The notes: generated by a model not told the origin, from the sequence alone. Positions 34,937 to 45,091 are shown, counted from the first letter of the stretch. The stretch is 64,000 nucleotides of DNA from Leptospira_A sp046736045 (GCF_046736045.1 NZ_CP177134.1:2108001-2172000), one strand, 5' to 3'. Numbers and translations: made by a program.

Positions 34937-37336
34937 ATGGTAAAACTTGAGGAGAATTCATTGGATCAAAACGACTCTTGGGAAAGCCCGAACAAACTTA
35001 TAAGAATTGAAGACGCACTTCCCAAACAGATTTTCCTTTTACCAATCAAGGTAAGGCCGGTATTTCCCGGTATCATCACACCGCTCATTGTTCCTGCGGG
35101 AAGGTTTATTTCTTCCGTTGAGGAAACCACCAAGGGAGCCGGGTTTATCGGATTGATTCTTTTGAAAAAAGATGAGTCGGATGAGGATTCGGAAAATAAC
35201 ATATATCAGGTGGGAGTTGTTGCCCGCATTTTAAAGAAGATCCATCTTCCCGATGGAAGTATTAATGTTTTGGTAAATACGATTCAACGGTTTAAGATAG
35301 AGAATATCCATTCTCAAAAGCCGTTTTTGAGAGCAAATGTTTCTTATCCTTCCGAAGAATTGGGCACTTCCAAAAATAATATCAAAGCCCTTATGAGAAC
35401 GCTTCTTGTTCTTACCAAAGAGCTTGCACAAAACAATCCTTTGTTTACCGAAGATATGAAGTTAACGATGATTAATGTGAATGAACCGGGCAAAATGTCC
35501 GATTTTGTTTGTTCCATTCTCAATTTGGAAAAAGAAGAATATCAAACTGTTATCGAAGCAACATCGCTTAATGATCGTTTGGAGAAGGTTTTGCTTTTTT
35601 TGAAAAAAGAGATCGAACTGGTAGTTCTGCAAAGAAAAATACAGGATCAGATCAATGACAAAATAGATAACCAACAAAGACAGTTTTTCCTCAGAGAGCA
35701 GCTTAAGGCCATTCAACAAGAGTTAGGGATCGGAGAAGACAAGTCTGAAATCAAATATGACCAGTTGGTAGACAGATTGAAGGCAATTCCTGTTAACGAA
35801 GAAGTGGTTCGGGAAGTTGTTCGTGAAGTGGACAAGATCAAAAATACCGATCCTATCGGAAGCGATTATAATGTAATCCGCAATTATCTGGATTTGGTAG
35901 AGGCTCTTCCTTGGGAAGATCCGAAACCGAAAGAAGTGAATTTATTACACGCAAAAAAGATATTAAACAGAGACCATCACAAGCTGGAAGATGTCAAAGA
36001 AAGGATTTTGGAATTTCTTGCAGTTCGCAAACTCAATCCCAAAGGAAGAGGGACTATTTTATGTTTGGTGGGACCTCCCGGAGTCGGGAAAACTTCCATT
36101 GCCAAATCCATTGCGGAAGCATTGGGCAGAAAGTTTTATCGTTTTTCCGTTGGTGGGGTAAGGGATGAAGCGGAAATCAAAGGGCATAGAAGGACATATA
36201 TAGGTGCGATGCCCGGCAAGATCCTGACTGCTTTGAAAATCACAGGAGAAAGGGATCCCGTGATCCTTTTGGATGAGATAGATAAAATGTCCCAAGGGTT
36301 TCAAGGTGATCCGCAGGCCTCTTTATTGGAAGTATTGGATCCGGAACAAAATGCAACATTTAGAGATCATTATCTGGATCTGCCGTTTGATTTGTCACAA
36401 GTTTTTTTCATTGCAACAGCTAACACGTTTGAGCCGATCCCCAGAGTGCTTTTGGATCGGATGGAAGTGATTCAATTGTCCGGTTATATTACGGAAGAGA
36501 AAGTTCAAATCTTCCAGAAATATCTATGGAACAAAATTTTTACAAAAAACGGATTGATTGCTAAAAATTTTTCCATCCAAAAAAATACCCTGGTCACTTT
36601 GATCAATTCCTACTCCAGAGAGTCCGGTCTTCGGGGATTGGAAAAAACATTCGATAAACTGGTAAGGAAACTTGCCTTAAAACACGTGTTAAAGGAAAAG
36701 TATTCGAAAGAAATCAGAGAAAAAGATCTGATTTCTCTCCTCGGTGCGCCTCCGTTTGTTGACGATCGAATGACCAAACCGAAACAACCGGGAACAGCTC
36801 TCGGTCTCGCATGGACCAGCGCAGGCGGATCTACACTTTTAATCGAAGCGGTGTTCGTTCCCGGAAAAGGAGGAATTCTTTTGACTGGGCAAATGGGAAA
36901 GATGATGGAAGAGTCTGCAAATATTGCACTTTCGTTTATTAAAAATTATTCGAATCTGAATTCCAAGTTTGAAAACAAAACCATTCATTTACATGTTCCC
37001 GACGGCGCGACACCGAAAGACGGGCCAAGTGCGGGGATTACTATGGCGTCCGCATTGTATTCTCTAGTCCTTGAACAAACAATCGCTCCCGGTTTCGGAA
37101 TGACAGGCGAACTGACATTAACTGGTGAAGTTCTTGCGATCGGAGGCTTACGTGAAAAAATCGTAGCGGCGAAACGGGTCGGTGTCAAAAAAATCATTTT
37201 TCCAAAAGACAATGAAAGTTCTTTCAAGGAAATTCCCGATTATGTGAAAAAGGGAGTTCAGTTTTTTCCTGTTTCTCATTTCGATGAAGTGGCAAATTTG
37301 GTTTTCCCGAAAAGAAAAAGAGTAAGTAAGGTATGA
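34937..37336 (+). CDS. lon: ATP-dependent protease Lon
   Basis: AAA+ serine protease for damaged and regulatory proteins. The N-domain covers residues 25-230. The AAA site is LCLVGPPGVGKTSIAKSIAEAL, with RFSVGGVRDEAEIKGHRRTYIGAMPG and LLDEIDKM. The protease dyad is DGPSAGITMASAL (Ser698) and the Lys in LREKIVAAKRVG. The length is 799. The ATG at 34937 has no clear ribosome binding site, whereas GAGGAG sits six bases before an in-frame TTG at 34961; the real start may be that TTG, making the protein eight residues shorter. Its stop overlaps the PBP gene by 4 bases. Confidence 0.97.
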   Translation: MVKLEENSLDQNDSWESPNKLIRIEDALPKQIFLLPIKVRPVFPGIITPLIVPAGRFISSVEETTKGAGFIGLILLKKDESDEDSENNIYQVGVVARILKKIHLPDGSINVLVNTIQRFKIENIHSQKPFLRANVSYPSEELGTSKNNIKALMRTLLVLTKELAQNNPLFTEDMKLTMINVNEPGKMSDFVCSILNLEKEEYQTVIEATSLNDRLEKVLLFLKKEIELVVLQRKIQDQINDKIDNQQRQFFLREQLKAIQQELGIGEDKSEIKYDQLVDRLKAIPVNEEVVREVVREVDKIKNTDPIGSDYNVIRNYLDLVEALPWEDPKPKEVNLLHAKKILNRDHHKLEDVKERILEFLAVRKLNPKGRGTILCLVGPPGVGKTSIAKSIAEALGRKFYRFSVGGVRDEAEIKGHRRTYIGAMPGKILTALKITGERDPVILLDEIDKMSQGFQGDPQASLLEVLDPEQNATFRDHYLDLPFDLSQVFFIATANTFEPIPRVLLDRMEVIQLSGYITEEKVQIFQKYLWNKIFTKNGLIAKNFSIQKNTLVTLINSYSRESGLRGLEKTFDKLVRKLALKHVLKEKYSKEIREKDLISLLGAPPFVDDRMTKPKQPGTALGLAWTSAGGSTLLIEAVFVPGKGGILLTGQMGKMMEESANIALSFIKNYSNLNSKFENKTIHLHVPDGATPKDGPSAGITMASALYSLVLEQTIAPGFGMTGELTLTGEVLAIGGLREKIVAAKRVGVKKIIFPKDNESSFKEIPDYVKKGVQFFPVSHFDEVANLVFPKRKRVSKV

Positions 37337-39801
37337 TGAATAATAAAGATACATGGATTTTATTCTTACGCGCATTAGGTGATCATGCTCTGGAGTTTTT
37401 AAAAAAACTTTGGGAAAAAAGAATTACCATTATTACTTTAGGTACGATTCTTTTTATTTTTCTGACTGCCTTTTTTTTGGGCGGTGCTTATGTGGTCTGG
37501 TCCGGAGAACAAGCCAGAGTAGAAAGATCTCTTGAGAAATACCGATCCGAAGTTTCCAATTTTTACGATAATTTCCAACCCAAGTCGATTAAGATCCTGG
37601 ATCGGGGAGGGAAAGTCATCGGAGAGTTTTATCGTAGAAACTTTCGCCCCATTCGGACTGATAATCTCAAAAAACATCATATGGTTTTGTGGGCTGTTTT
37701 ATCTTCTGAAGATAGAGAGTTTTATTCCCATGGAGGTGTGAATTACGCTGCGATTGGCCGCGCAGTATTTACCAACCTGATTCAATTTCGACTTTCACAA
37801 GGCGGTTCCACGATCACACAACAGTTGGCAAAGCTGACTTTGAATTTAGGGAAACGAAGTCTGTTTAATAAACTAACAGAGCTTTATTGTACTTTTTATA
37901 TAGAAAGTCAGTTTAGTAAAGAAGAGATTCTCGCAATGTATCTCAATCAGATTTTTTTGGGAGAGGGTAACACCGGTATCGAGGAAGCTGCGCGTTATTA
38001 TTTTAGGAAACCGGCAACAGAACTAACTCCGGAAGAAGCCGCCATGTTGGTAGGTACGATTCCGGCACCTAGCGTATATAATCCGATTCGCAACCTCGGG
38101 ATCGCACTTTCTCGCCAAAAACGGGTGTTATATGATATGGCCCGCAATCCTGAGCTGAATCCGGATCAGTCCGAGATTCCCCGAAAGTTCGGAGATTCTA
38201 TCGAACCGAATATTAAAAAATTCAAATTCATTTATAAAGTGAAAGAATACAAAGGCGAAGAAGGGGAAGCAAAGTATTCCAGTGAAATCGGAAAATACGG
38301 AGCTGACAAGGATTTTAGAATCAATCTTGCACCTGACTTCAATTCGGAAGTAAGAAGATTTGTATTGGAAAGTTTTTCCAATGAAGATTTGGAAGAAAGA
38401 GGTTTGTTAGTATATTCCACATTGGATTTGGACAAACAAAAAATGGCGGAAGAGTCTCTTCGCATCGGAGTGGATTCGGTCCGTGCCGACTTGGTGAAAC
38501 AGGAAAAAGAACTGGAATCCAAAGGCAAATCAGATTTGTCTGAAGTTACAAAATTGATCCTTCCTCAGATGAGCGGTTCGGTTATTTCCATGGATCCCGA
38601 GACAGGCGATATAGAAGCGTTAGTTGGTGGATATAAAATATCAAATAGCTTCCGTTTCAATCGTGCAGAGGATGCAAGACGACAACCCGGTTCAACAATC
38701 AAAGCACTTGTATATGCGCTTGCCTATGAGAAAAGAATTGTAAACCCTTCTTCTAAAATCAAAGATGAAAAGTTGGATTTTGCAGGATATTCTCCGAAGA
38801 ACTGGTACAAAGGTTATAGAGGTGAGATCACTGTCAGGACTGCGCTTGCACAATCGGTAAATACAGTTTCGGTCAAATTGTTAAATGAAGTAGGGGTGAA
38901 TTATTTTCTCTCGAAACTGGGACAAATCCTTTTCTTAAGCGATGAAGAAATAGAATCAAGATTTCAAAAAAATCTTTCTCTTGCTCTCGGATCGGGAGAG
39001 CTGTCTCCGATGGAACTTTCTTTGATTTATGCGACGCTCGCTAACGGGGGAAGGAGGGTCACTCCCCGAAAGATCATCAAGATTACCGATTTTGAAGGAA
39101 ACGAATTTTATCAAACAATTCCGAATGAGGCCGCAGAACAAATATTAGACCCTGTCGCTTGCGCGATGGCAATCAACACTCTTGAATCCGTTCTTACCGC
39201 CGAAGGAACGATGACTTTGAAGAAAAAGGAAGGGGAAGTCAGTTTATTTGCCGGAAAAACCGGAACGGTCCAATCTCCTAAGACGAAAAAGAGCAAATGG
39301 TTGGGTATCAAAGGCGTTCGTGATGTATGGTTTGCTGGGCTTGCTCCTCGCAATGTAACTGTTGTTTGGGTAGGTCATGACGAAGGCGCACCTTTCCCAG
39401 GTTCCGGTTCGGGAGTATCCGGTGGAATTTGGCTTCGCTATGTGCAAGGCGTCCGATCGAAAATCGGATTCGGAAGTCAGCTTATTCCCAGTTTTGTCGG
39501 CGATTTTGTGAAAGTGGATGTTTGTGCGGATGACGGAACACTTCTTGAAGTTTCACCATCTTACATTTGTAAGATGCCACTTTATTCTCAGTTTTATTAT
39601 ATCGGAGATCTGCCTCCCAAAAGAGCGGGATTTGCAAAACCGGAAGTTCCTCTCCAAACAACTGGAACCGATCCCGGAGAAGAAGAATCTGAAATTTCCA
39701 CCTATCAACTGCAAGAGGGTAAAGAACCTCCTGCCGGTGTGGATGCTGTGGAATTGGAGCCGCCTGTCATAGAAACTCAGAAAGTCCCTCGTATCGAATG
39801 A
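37333..39801 (+). CDS. penicillin-binding protein 1A (glycosyltransferase/transpeptidase)
   Basis: Bifunctional class A PBP that polymerises and cross-links peptidoglycan. A short cytoplasmic tail and one membrane anchor (about residues 33-57) precede the glycosyltransferase family 51 domain, with SSEDREFYSHGGVNYAAIGRA (catalytic Glu), GGSTITQQLAK and YLNQIFLGEGNTGIEEAARYYF. The transpeptidase domain has the S-x-x-K motif in RQPGSTIKALVYA, S-x-N in AQSVNTVSVK and K-T-G in FAGKTGTVQSPK. The 822 residues include a C-terminal extension with two Cys and a proline/glutamate-rich tail. ATGA overlap with lon. The last 35 bases overlap the convergent binding-protein gene. Confidence 0.95.
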   Translation: MMNNKDTWILFLRALGDHALEFLKKLWEKRITIITLGTILFIFLTAFFLGGAYVVWSGEQARVERSLEKYRSEVSNFYDNFQPKSIKILDRGGKVIGEFYRRNFRPIRTDNLKKHHMVLWAVLSSEDREFYSHGGVNYAAIGRAVFTNLIQFRLSQGGSTITQQLAKLTLNLGKRSLFNKLTELYCTFYIESQFSKEEILAMYLNQIFLGEGNTGIEEAARYYFRKPATELTPEEAAMLVGTIPAPSVYNPIRNLGIALSRQKRVLYDMARNPELNPDQSEIPRKFGDSIEPNIKKFKFIYKVKEYKGEEGEAKYSSEIGKYGADKDFRINLAPDFNSEVRRFVLESFSNEDLEERGLLVYSTLDLDKQKMAEESLRIGVDSVRADLVKQEKELESKGKSDLSEVTKLILPQMSGSVISMDPETGDIEALVGGYKISNSFRFNRAEDARRQPGSTIKALVYALAYEKRIVNPSSKIKDEKLDFAGYSPKNWYKGYRGEITVRTALAQSVNTVSVKLLNEVGVNYFLSKLGQILFLSDEEIESRFQKNLSLALGSGELSPMELSLIYATLANGGRRVTPRKIIKITDFEGNEFYQTIPNEAAEQILDPVACAMAINTLESVLTAEGTMTLKKKEGEVSLFAGKTGTVQSPKTKKSKWLGIKGVRDVWFAGLAPRNVTVVWVGHDEGAPFPGSGSGVSGGIWLRYVQGVRSKIGFGSQLIPSFVGDFVKVDVCADDGTLLEVSPSYICKMPLYSQFYYIGDLPPKRAGFAKPEVPLQTTGTDPGEEESEISTYQLQEGKEPPAGVDAVELEPPVIETQKVPRIE

Positions 39802-41212
39802 ATTTGTCAGATACCAAATAGTTTTCCTGGATAGACCAAAGAAAAATCCAGGGGGCATCTTCTTCGATCCGGTGAATCAGCTTTATCGCATTCGGTAGAT
39901 TTCTTTCCTTTCTATCGTTCAGTATTTCGGTAATTTTCGTATTGGAATAAAAAGCTCTGTTCCCGCCGTTCCCTAATTTTTCGCCATGAAAAACGGGATC
40001 TAAAAAATTCCAAACGGATTCGTAGTCCGCATACCATGTAAGTAATGTTAGATCCCCTTTGCCTTCTCCGTTTTCTTTATACAAAGGCGCTTTCTCCATA
40101 CCTTTCAATCTGATTTGCAATCCGATTTCTTTCAGAGATTGCAGAATCGCTCTTCCTTTGGCCTGGTTTTCATCGTCTCCACGCATTCGAAGCTCCAAGG
40201 TTTGATTTAAAATCTTAGGATAACATTTTGAATTTTTTAATAACAAAATGGCTTTGTTTTTATCGAAATTGAAATTCGGAGTTAGGTTTTTTTTATCATT
40301 TGTTAATTGAGAGAGAAACGGAATCGCCACCGGTCCTTTGAGTAAGTCTGCTTTGTTTTCCAACAATTTTTGAATGATAGATTCCCTCGGGATTGCGAAA
40401 TTCAAAGCATGGCGGAAATTTTTATCAAAACAGGGATTGTTTTGGTTGATAGCGACATACTGAACCGACCTTCCTCGTTTAACGATTATATTGTGATTTT
40501 TCGCATCAGGTAAAGAAAGTAAAAAGTCAGTCAGCTTGAAGGAATCCAATTCTCCTTTACGGAATAAAAACAAAGATGTTGTGGATTGAGGAAGAATTCG
40601 GATTTGAATGGTATCGGGGAGTTTAATGTCTTTGGAATCTCTTTTTATAAGAGACAAGGATTCGTTTTTTTTCCAGGAAGAAAGTCTGTATTTCCCAAAA
40701 GAATGAAATTCCCCGTTTTCTAAAAAATCTTTTTTGGATAAAATTGAAGCAAACGGAAGGGAAAGTTTTTCCTTTGCTTCTTCTTCGTTTACGGTATCAT
40801 CTAACGTCAGTTTAATCGAGTTCGGCTTTTCTCCGATGATGATGTCTTTTATGAATTTATAATCTCCGGATCTTGGAGAAGTTTCCTTCAAAAGTCTTTG
40901 AATTGAAAATACTATATCTTCCGGCTTCGGTCCCAATGACTCCGAGCTCAGCTCTATTTCCCAAGAAGTGCCTTTGTTCTTTTTTTCAAACCTGGAATTT
41001 TTCGCCCAGTTTGATTTCGGTTTTGCATTTTTGATTTGAAAGAGCCCGCTGAAAAGTAGTCCCGAAAGTTTTTGACTTACCAAATCCGTCGCAAACAAGG
41101 GGTCCAGGCTCGGAGGATCGCTGGGAAAGCCCAAATACACATCAGCTGGCGCTGTCTTCTTTTGGCAAAAAGTGAGGGACAGAAAGAGGAAAATGAGGGA
41201 AAAGGTTCTCAT
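39767..41212 (-). CDS. ABC transporter substrate-binding lipoprotein (family 5)
   Basis: This 481-residue lipoprotein has a signal ending in LSLTFC (Cys16). The mature start VYLGFPSDPPSLDPLFATD is typical of peptide/nickel-binding SBP_bac_5 proteins. Later family-like stretches are NPCFDKNFRHALNFAIPRESII and a C-terminal WIFLWSIQENYLVS. The sequence is diverged and somewhat short for the family (usual 500-550). No permease or ATPase partner lies next to it, so it may be an orphan. Its start codon is only two bases from the GTG start of the divergent MsbA-like gene, and its end overlaps the PBP gene by 35 bases. Confidence 0.82.
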   Translation of the reverse strand: MRTFSLIFLFLSLTFCQKKTAPADVYLGFPSDPPSLDPLFATDLVSQKLSGLLFSGLFQIKNAKPKSNWAKNSRFEKKNKGTSWEIELSSESLGPKPEDIVFSIQRLLKETSPRSGDYKFIKDIIIGEKPNSIKLTLDDTVNEEEAKEKLSLPFASILSKKDFLENGEFHSFGKYRLSSWKKNESLSLIKRDSKDIKLPDTIQIRILPQSTTSLFLFRKGELDSFKLTDFLLSLPDAKNHNIIVKRGRSVQYVAINQNNPCFDKNFRHALNFAIPRESIIQKLLENKADLLKGPVAIPFLSQLTNDKKNLTPNFNFDKNKAILLLKNSKCYPKILNQTLELRMRGDDENQAKGRAILQSLKEIGLQIRLKGMEKAPLYKENGEGKGDLTLLTWYADYESVWNFLDPVFHGEKLGNGGNRAFYSNTKITEILNDRKERNLPNAIKLIHRIEEDAPWIFLWSIQENYLVSDKFIRYEGLSEFL

Positions 41213-41214
41213 AC

Positions 41215-43104
41215 GTGAAGATTTACCGAAAACTTTGGCCTTACTTAGTGAAATACAAATACAGACTGAGTTTTGGTATATTCCTTTCTCTTTTTGTTTC
41301 TATTTTTAATGGCGCATCTCTCACTTCGCTCATTCCTATTTTTGATTCTTTGGGAACCGGAGAAAATTATAAATTTCAAATTGCACTTACTAAAAAGGAT
41401 CAAACGATTCTCGCTGAAAAAGAAGCAGGTAAGGAATTTGCGGGTTATGCTTATTGGGAATTCAAATTTGCGGAAGGTAAGTTGAAACTCAACTCGGAAC
41501 TTTCCAAAAAGAATCCTGACGAACTTGTTTTTTTATTTTGTCTGATCATACTCCCCATCTACGTCCTGAAGCTGATATGTCTTGCGGGAACGATTTATTA
41601 TGTGAACTCGGCAGGGTTACTCGCCGTACAAGATTTGCGGCTATCATTGTATGAAAAATTGCAAGAGTTGCCTTTGAATGATTTTGTAAAAGAGAAAACC
41701 GGTGTGCTTATGAGCCGGGTCATCAATGACGTCGATACGGTTGGTAAAGTTGTGTCGAATGATTTGAAAGACGCAGTGAATGATTTTTTCTATATTATCA
41801 CCCATTTGATCATATTACTTGTGTTAAGTTGGAAATTGTTCTTTTTGATTTTTATTGTAATTCCGGTAGTGATAGGTCCTGTGAGTGCATTTGCGGATCG
41901 AATCCGCCGTACTACGAAAAACCAGCAGGAACAATTATCTGCTTTGAACGGGGACTTGCAGGAAGTGATCTCCGGGATTAGAGTCATCCGTGCATTTTCC
42001 ATGGAAGAAAAAGAATCCGATCGTTTTTTCGGAGTTAACAACGATTTATCTGAAAAAACTTTTAAAACACATTTTTATCATCAGATCGGGCCGGCATTGA
42101 TTGAGCTTTCCGGGTCCGTAGTCACTATGATCTTTCTCGGGTTAGGTGCTTATTTGTTGGAGGATCCTTCTTTTTCAAAAGGGATGTTCCTTGCTTTCTT
42201 CTTAACATTGATTTTTTTGATGAGACCTCTCAAACAAATGAGCATTCTGATCAATTTGATTCAGGCATCAGTGTCTGCAAGTGATCGTGTTTTTGAAATT
42301 TTGGATCGTGATACGGCGATTAAAGAGCCTATTTTTCCCAAACAACTTGGTCCTTTGGAAAAAGGCATCGTATATCAGAATGTTTCTTATGTTTATCCCG
42401 GAACGGAAACCTTCGCACTGCGTGATCTCAATTTTATAATTCCCAAGGGAGGAACCATTGCCATTGTCGGTTCGTCCGGCGCAGGCAAATCTACGTTAGT
42501 TGATCTTTTACCCAGGTTGATTGACCCGAGTAGCGGCGCCATCTTATGGGATGGTGTTGATGCAAAGGATTTATCATTGGACAATCTTCGTAAAAGAATC
42601 GGAGTTGTTTCGCAAAATATATTTTTGTTCAACGGTTCGATTCGCGAAAACATCGCTTATGCGAAGCCAGGTGCATCCGAAGAAGAAATCCGAAAAGCCG
42701 CTGAAGATGCATTTGCCTCCGAGTTCATTGACGGATTTGAAGAAGGTTATGATACGATCGTTGGTGAAAGAGGGGTGATGCTTTCCGGAGGACAAAGACA
42801 ACGTATTTCTATTGCGCGCACTTTGCTCGCCAATCCGGAAGTATTGATTTTGGATGAAGCTACTTCAGCTTTGGATACCGAATCGGAAAGATTAATTCAA
42901 CAAGCTTTTGTCAGACTATATGAAAATAAAACAGTTGTTATTATTGCACATCGTCTTTCTACGGTTAAGATTGCCGATACTATTTATTATTTGGAATCCG
43001 GTGAGATTGTTGAGAAAGGCAGCCATTCCGAATTGATCGGGCTTGAAGGATCAAAATACAGAAGGCTGTACGAAATGCAGTTTGCTACAAATAAACCCGG
43101 TTAA
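41215..43104 (+). CDS. MsbA-like ABC exporter (membrane + ATPase fusion)
   Basis: This 629-residue half-transporter has six membrane segments and one nucleotide-binding domain. Walker A is IAIVGSSGAGKSTLVDLLPR, the signature is MLSGGQRQRISIARTLL and Walker B is VLILDEATSALDTESERLI, with IIAHRLSTVK for the H-loop. The membrane region contains SRVINDVDTVGKV and the coupling helix typical of lipid exporters. A periplasmic insertion of about 55 residues (about 45-100) follows the first segment. MsbA-type lipid A or lipid export is likely but not proven. Starts with GTG at 41215. Its stop overlaps the convergent zinc-ribbon gene by 4 bases. Confidence 0.88.
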   Translation: MKIYRKLWPYLVKYKYRLSFGIFLSLFVSIFNGASLTSLIPIFDSLGTGENYKFQIALTKKDQTILAEKEAGKEFAGYAYWEFKFAEGKLKLNSELSKKNPDELVFLFCLIILPIYVLKLICLAGTIYYVNSAGLLAVQDLRLSLYEKLQELPLNDFVKEKTGVLMSRVINDVDTVGKVVSNDLKDAVNDFFYIITHLIILLVLSWKLFFLIFIVIPVVIGPVSAFADRIRRTTKNQQEQLSALNGDLQEVISGIRVIRAFSMEEKESDRFFGVNNDLSEKTFKTHFYHQIGPALIELSGSVVTMIFLGLGAYLLEDPSFSKGMFLAFFLTLIFLMRPLKQMSILINLIQASVSASDRVFEILDRDTAIKEPIFPKQLGPLEKGIVYQNVSYVYPGTETFALRDLNFIIPKGGTIAIVGSSGAGKSTLVDLLPRLIDPSSGAILWDGVDAKDLSLDNLRKRIGVVSQNIFLFNGSIRENIAYAKPGASEEEIRKAAEDAFASEFIDGFEEGYDTIVGERGVMLSGGQRQRISIARTLLANPEVLILDEATSALDTESERLIQQAFVRLYENKTVVIIAHRLSTVKIADTIYYLESGEIVEKGSHSELIGLEGSKYRRLYEMQFATNKPG

Positions 43105-43532
43105 GCGAGTCTGCTTGATCCGCAGGAAGGACAAAAATTTGCATTGGGAATTGAAATGGAAGTTCCGCAACTTCTACAAGTCCAACCCTCGATTGTTTTT
43201 TGAGGCTCCAGTGTTTGGATCGTTTGTTCTTTAGTATTTTCCGATATTTTAAAATTTTTAATTTCCAATTCCACTTCATCCAATTTTTGCAAGAAGGGAA
43301 GGGAAAGAGATTGAAACTCTTCTTCAGTTAGCTTTTTAGAATGGAAGTCGGAACGAACATCTTTCAATGAATCCACAAGATTTTGTTTCTTCTGAATATA
43401 GGGAAGGAGTTCTTCTTCCGAATCCTTTCCAAAAGGGGAACTATTTATTTGGAAGTATTGATAAAAGATAAGAAAGGGAGATAAGAGAATGATTCCAAAT
43501 AGCAAAATATAAAAATAAAGGAGAAAATCCAT
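43101..43532 (-). CDS. membrane-anchored coiled-coil zinc-ribbon protein
   Basis: This 143-residue protein has one N-terminal membrane segment (about residues 4-25). A charged helical, probably coiled-coil stretch follows (about 38-105), then a C-terminal zinc ribbon with WTCRSCGTSI and FCPSCGSS, two CxxC pairs that can bind one zinc. The layout resembles zinc-ribbon-containing membrane proteins found next to cytochrome or protease genes, but no specific family is clear to me. Its start is divergent from the CoA-transferase gene; its end overlaps the MsbA-like gene stop by 4 bases. Confidence 0.7.
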   Translation of the reverse strand: MDFLLYFYILLFGIILLSPFLIFYQYFQINSSPFGKDSEEELLPYIQKKQNLVDSLKDVRSDFHSKKLTEEEFQSLSLPFLQKLDEVELEIKNFKISENTKEQTIQTLEPQKTIEGWTCRSCGTSISIPNANFCPSCGSSRLA

Positions 43533-43588
43533 AGTCTCATTTTTTGGAGTTTTTATTTTTCTGCAATCTCTTTATCTTTGTAGATAAC

Positions 43589-45091
43589 GTGGCAATTACA
43601 AATCCATTCATTGAATCCAAACTCAAATCTCCGGAAGAAGTAGCGCTTGCACTCCCCCAAAATGTCACCTTGGGATGTTCCGGTTTCACTCCGGCCGGAT
43701 ATCCGAAATTAATTCCCCTTGCATTTGCCAAAAGAATAGAGTCTGAAAAAAAAGCAGGAAAGGATTTTTCCATCAATCTTTATTCGGGGGCTTCCACAGG
43801 TGATGAGTTAGACGGTGCTCTGGCTTGTTCCGGTGCTTTGAAGCTTCGTATCCCTTATCAATCGAATTCCTATCTACGAAATCTAATTAACGAGGGTAAG
43901 GTGGATTTTATCGACATGCATCTTTCCCATGTTGTAAAATACATTGAACACGGGATTTTACCTGCGATTGACGTTGCAATCGTAGAAGCGGTTGATGTTA
44001 CCTCCGATGGCAGAATCTATCTTACCACTTCTTCCGGGATGAGCGCTACTTATCTTTTGCATGCAAAGGATGTTTATGTTGAGTTAACCGATGTTCACCC
44101 ACAAGAACTGAAAGGTTATCATGACATCTATCTTCCATCTCATCATTCGCAGGGTTTGCCGATCCCGATCCTTTCTCCACAAGATAGAATCGGAACGGAA
44201 TATGTTCAGATCAACCCGGATAAAATCAAAGGGATTGTGCGTTCCGGTGTTCCGGATTCTTCTTCTGAATTTAAGGCGCCTGATGCGGAATCTATCGGAA
44301 TTGCCGATCATGTATTGAGCTTTATTCAGGATGAAATTAAAAAAGGAAGAATCCCGAAAGATTATCTTCCGTTTCAAAATGGTGTGGGGAATATTGCGAA
44401 TGCGGTTCTTGCCAGTATGGCAAAAAACGATGAGTTCCATGCCATTCAAATGTATACGGAAGTGGTCCAAGATTCCGTCTTTGATTTGATAGATGCCGGT
44501 AAATTAAAATTTGCTTCCACATCTGCTTTGACTTTTTCCAAAGAAGGATTGAAAAGGTTCCATCAGAACATCTCTGAATGGAAGTCCAAATTTGTTATCA
44601 GACCTCAGGAAATTTCAAATCATCCCGAAGTGATTCGCCGCATGGGTTTAATCGCAATGAATACCGCTTTGGAAGTGGATATATACGGAAATGTAAATTC
44701 AACTCATGTAATGGGAACTTCTATGATGAATGGAATCGGTGGCTCGGGAGATTTTACCCGCAATTCCCACCTAAGTATTTTTATGACTCCATCCCTTGCC
44801 AAAGATGGAAACATTTCGGCCATTGTTCCTTTCGTATCTCATTTGGATCATAACGAACATTCCACTATGATCATTGTAACAGAACAAGGATTAGCTGATT
44901 TGAGAGGATGCCCTCCGAAAAAAAGAGCGGAGCTTATCATTTCCAAATGTGCGCATCCGATGTATAGAGACAGACTTTTCGAATATTTCGAAACATCCAA
45001 AAGGCTTTCCAAAGGAAAACACACTCCACATCATCTGGAGGATTCTCTGTCCTGGCACATTCGATTTTTAAAAACCGGTAGTATGAAATGA
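43589..45091 (+). CDS. acetyl-CoA hydrolase/CoA-transferase family protein
   Basis: This roughly 500-residue family I-like CoA-transferase is related to succinyl-CoA:acetate and 4-hydroxybutyrate CoA-transferases. The N-terminal part has IESKLKSPEEVALALPQNVTLGCSGF followed by TPAGYPKLIP. The middle has PFQNGVGNIANAVLASM and the likely catalytic-Glu region MYTEVVQDSVFDLIDAGK. Further conserved stretches are GIGGSGDFTRNSHLS and VTEQGLADLRGCPPKKRA. The GTG at 43589 is my chosen start because the family begins shortly before IESKL; the 15-residue extension back to a TTG at 43544 looks non-coding. No good ribosome binding site is seen. The substrate acids are not determined. It overlaps the next gene by 4 bases. 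Confidence 0.88.
   Translation: MAITNPFIESKLKSPEEVALALPQNVTLGCSGFTPAGYPKLIPLAFAKRIESEKKAGKDFSINLYSGASTGDELDGALACSGALKLRIPYQSNSYLRNLINEGKVDFIDMHLSHVVKYIEHGILPAIDVAIVEAVDVTSDGRIYLTTSSGMSATYLLHAKDVYVELTDVHPQELKGYHDIYLPSHHSQGLPIPILSPQDRIGTEYVQINPDKIKGIVRSGVPDSSSEFKAPDAESIGIADHVLSFIQDEIKKGRIPKDYLPFQNGVGNIANAVLASMAKNDEFHAIQMYTEVVQDSVFDLIDAGKLKFASTSALTFSKEGLKRFHQNISEWKSKFVIRPQEISNHPEVIRRMGLIAMNTALEVDIYGNVNSTHVMGTSMMNGIGGSGDFTRNSHLSIFMTPSLAKDGNISAIVPFVSHLDHNEHSTMIIVTEQGLADLRGCPPKKRAELIISKCAHPMYRDRLFEYFETSKRLSKGKHTPHHLEDSLSWHIRFLKTGSMK

Noticed and set aside
44084..44470. 128-codon minus-strand frame inside the CoA-transferase gene
   Set aside because: Antisense to a gene with strong family motifs; composition rich in Arg, Ile and Phe as expected for a shadow frame.
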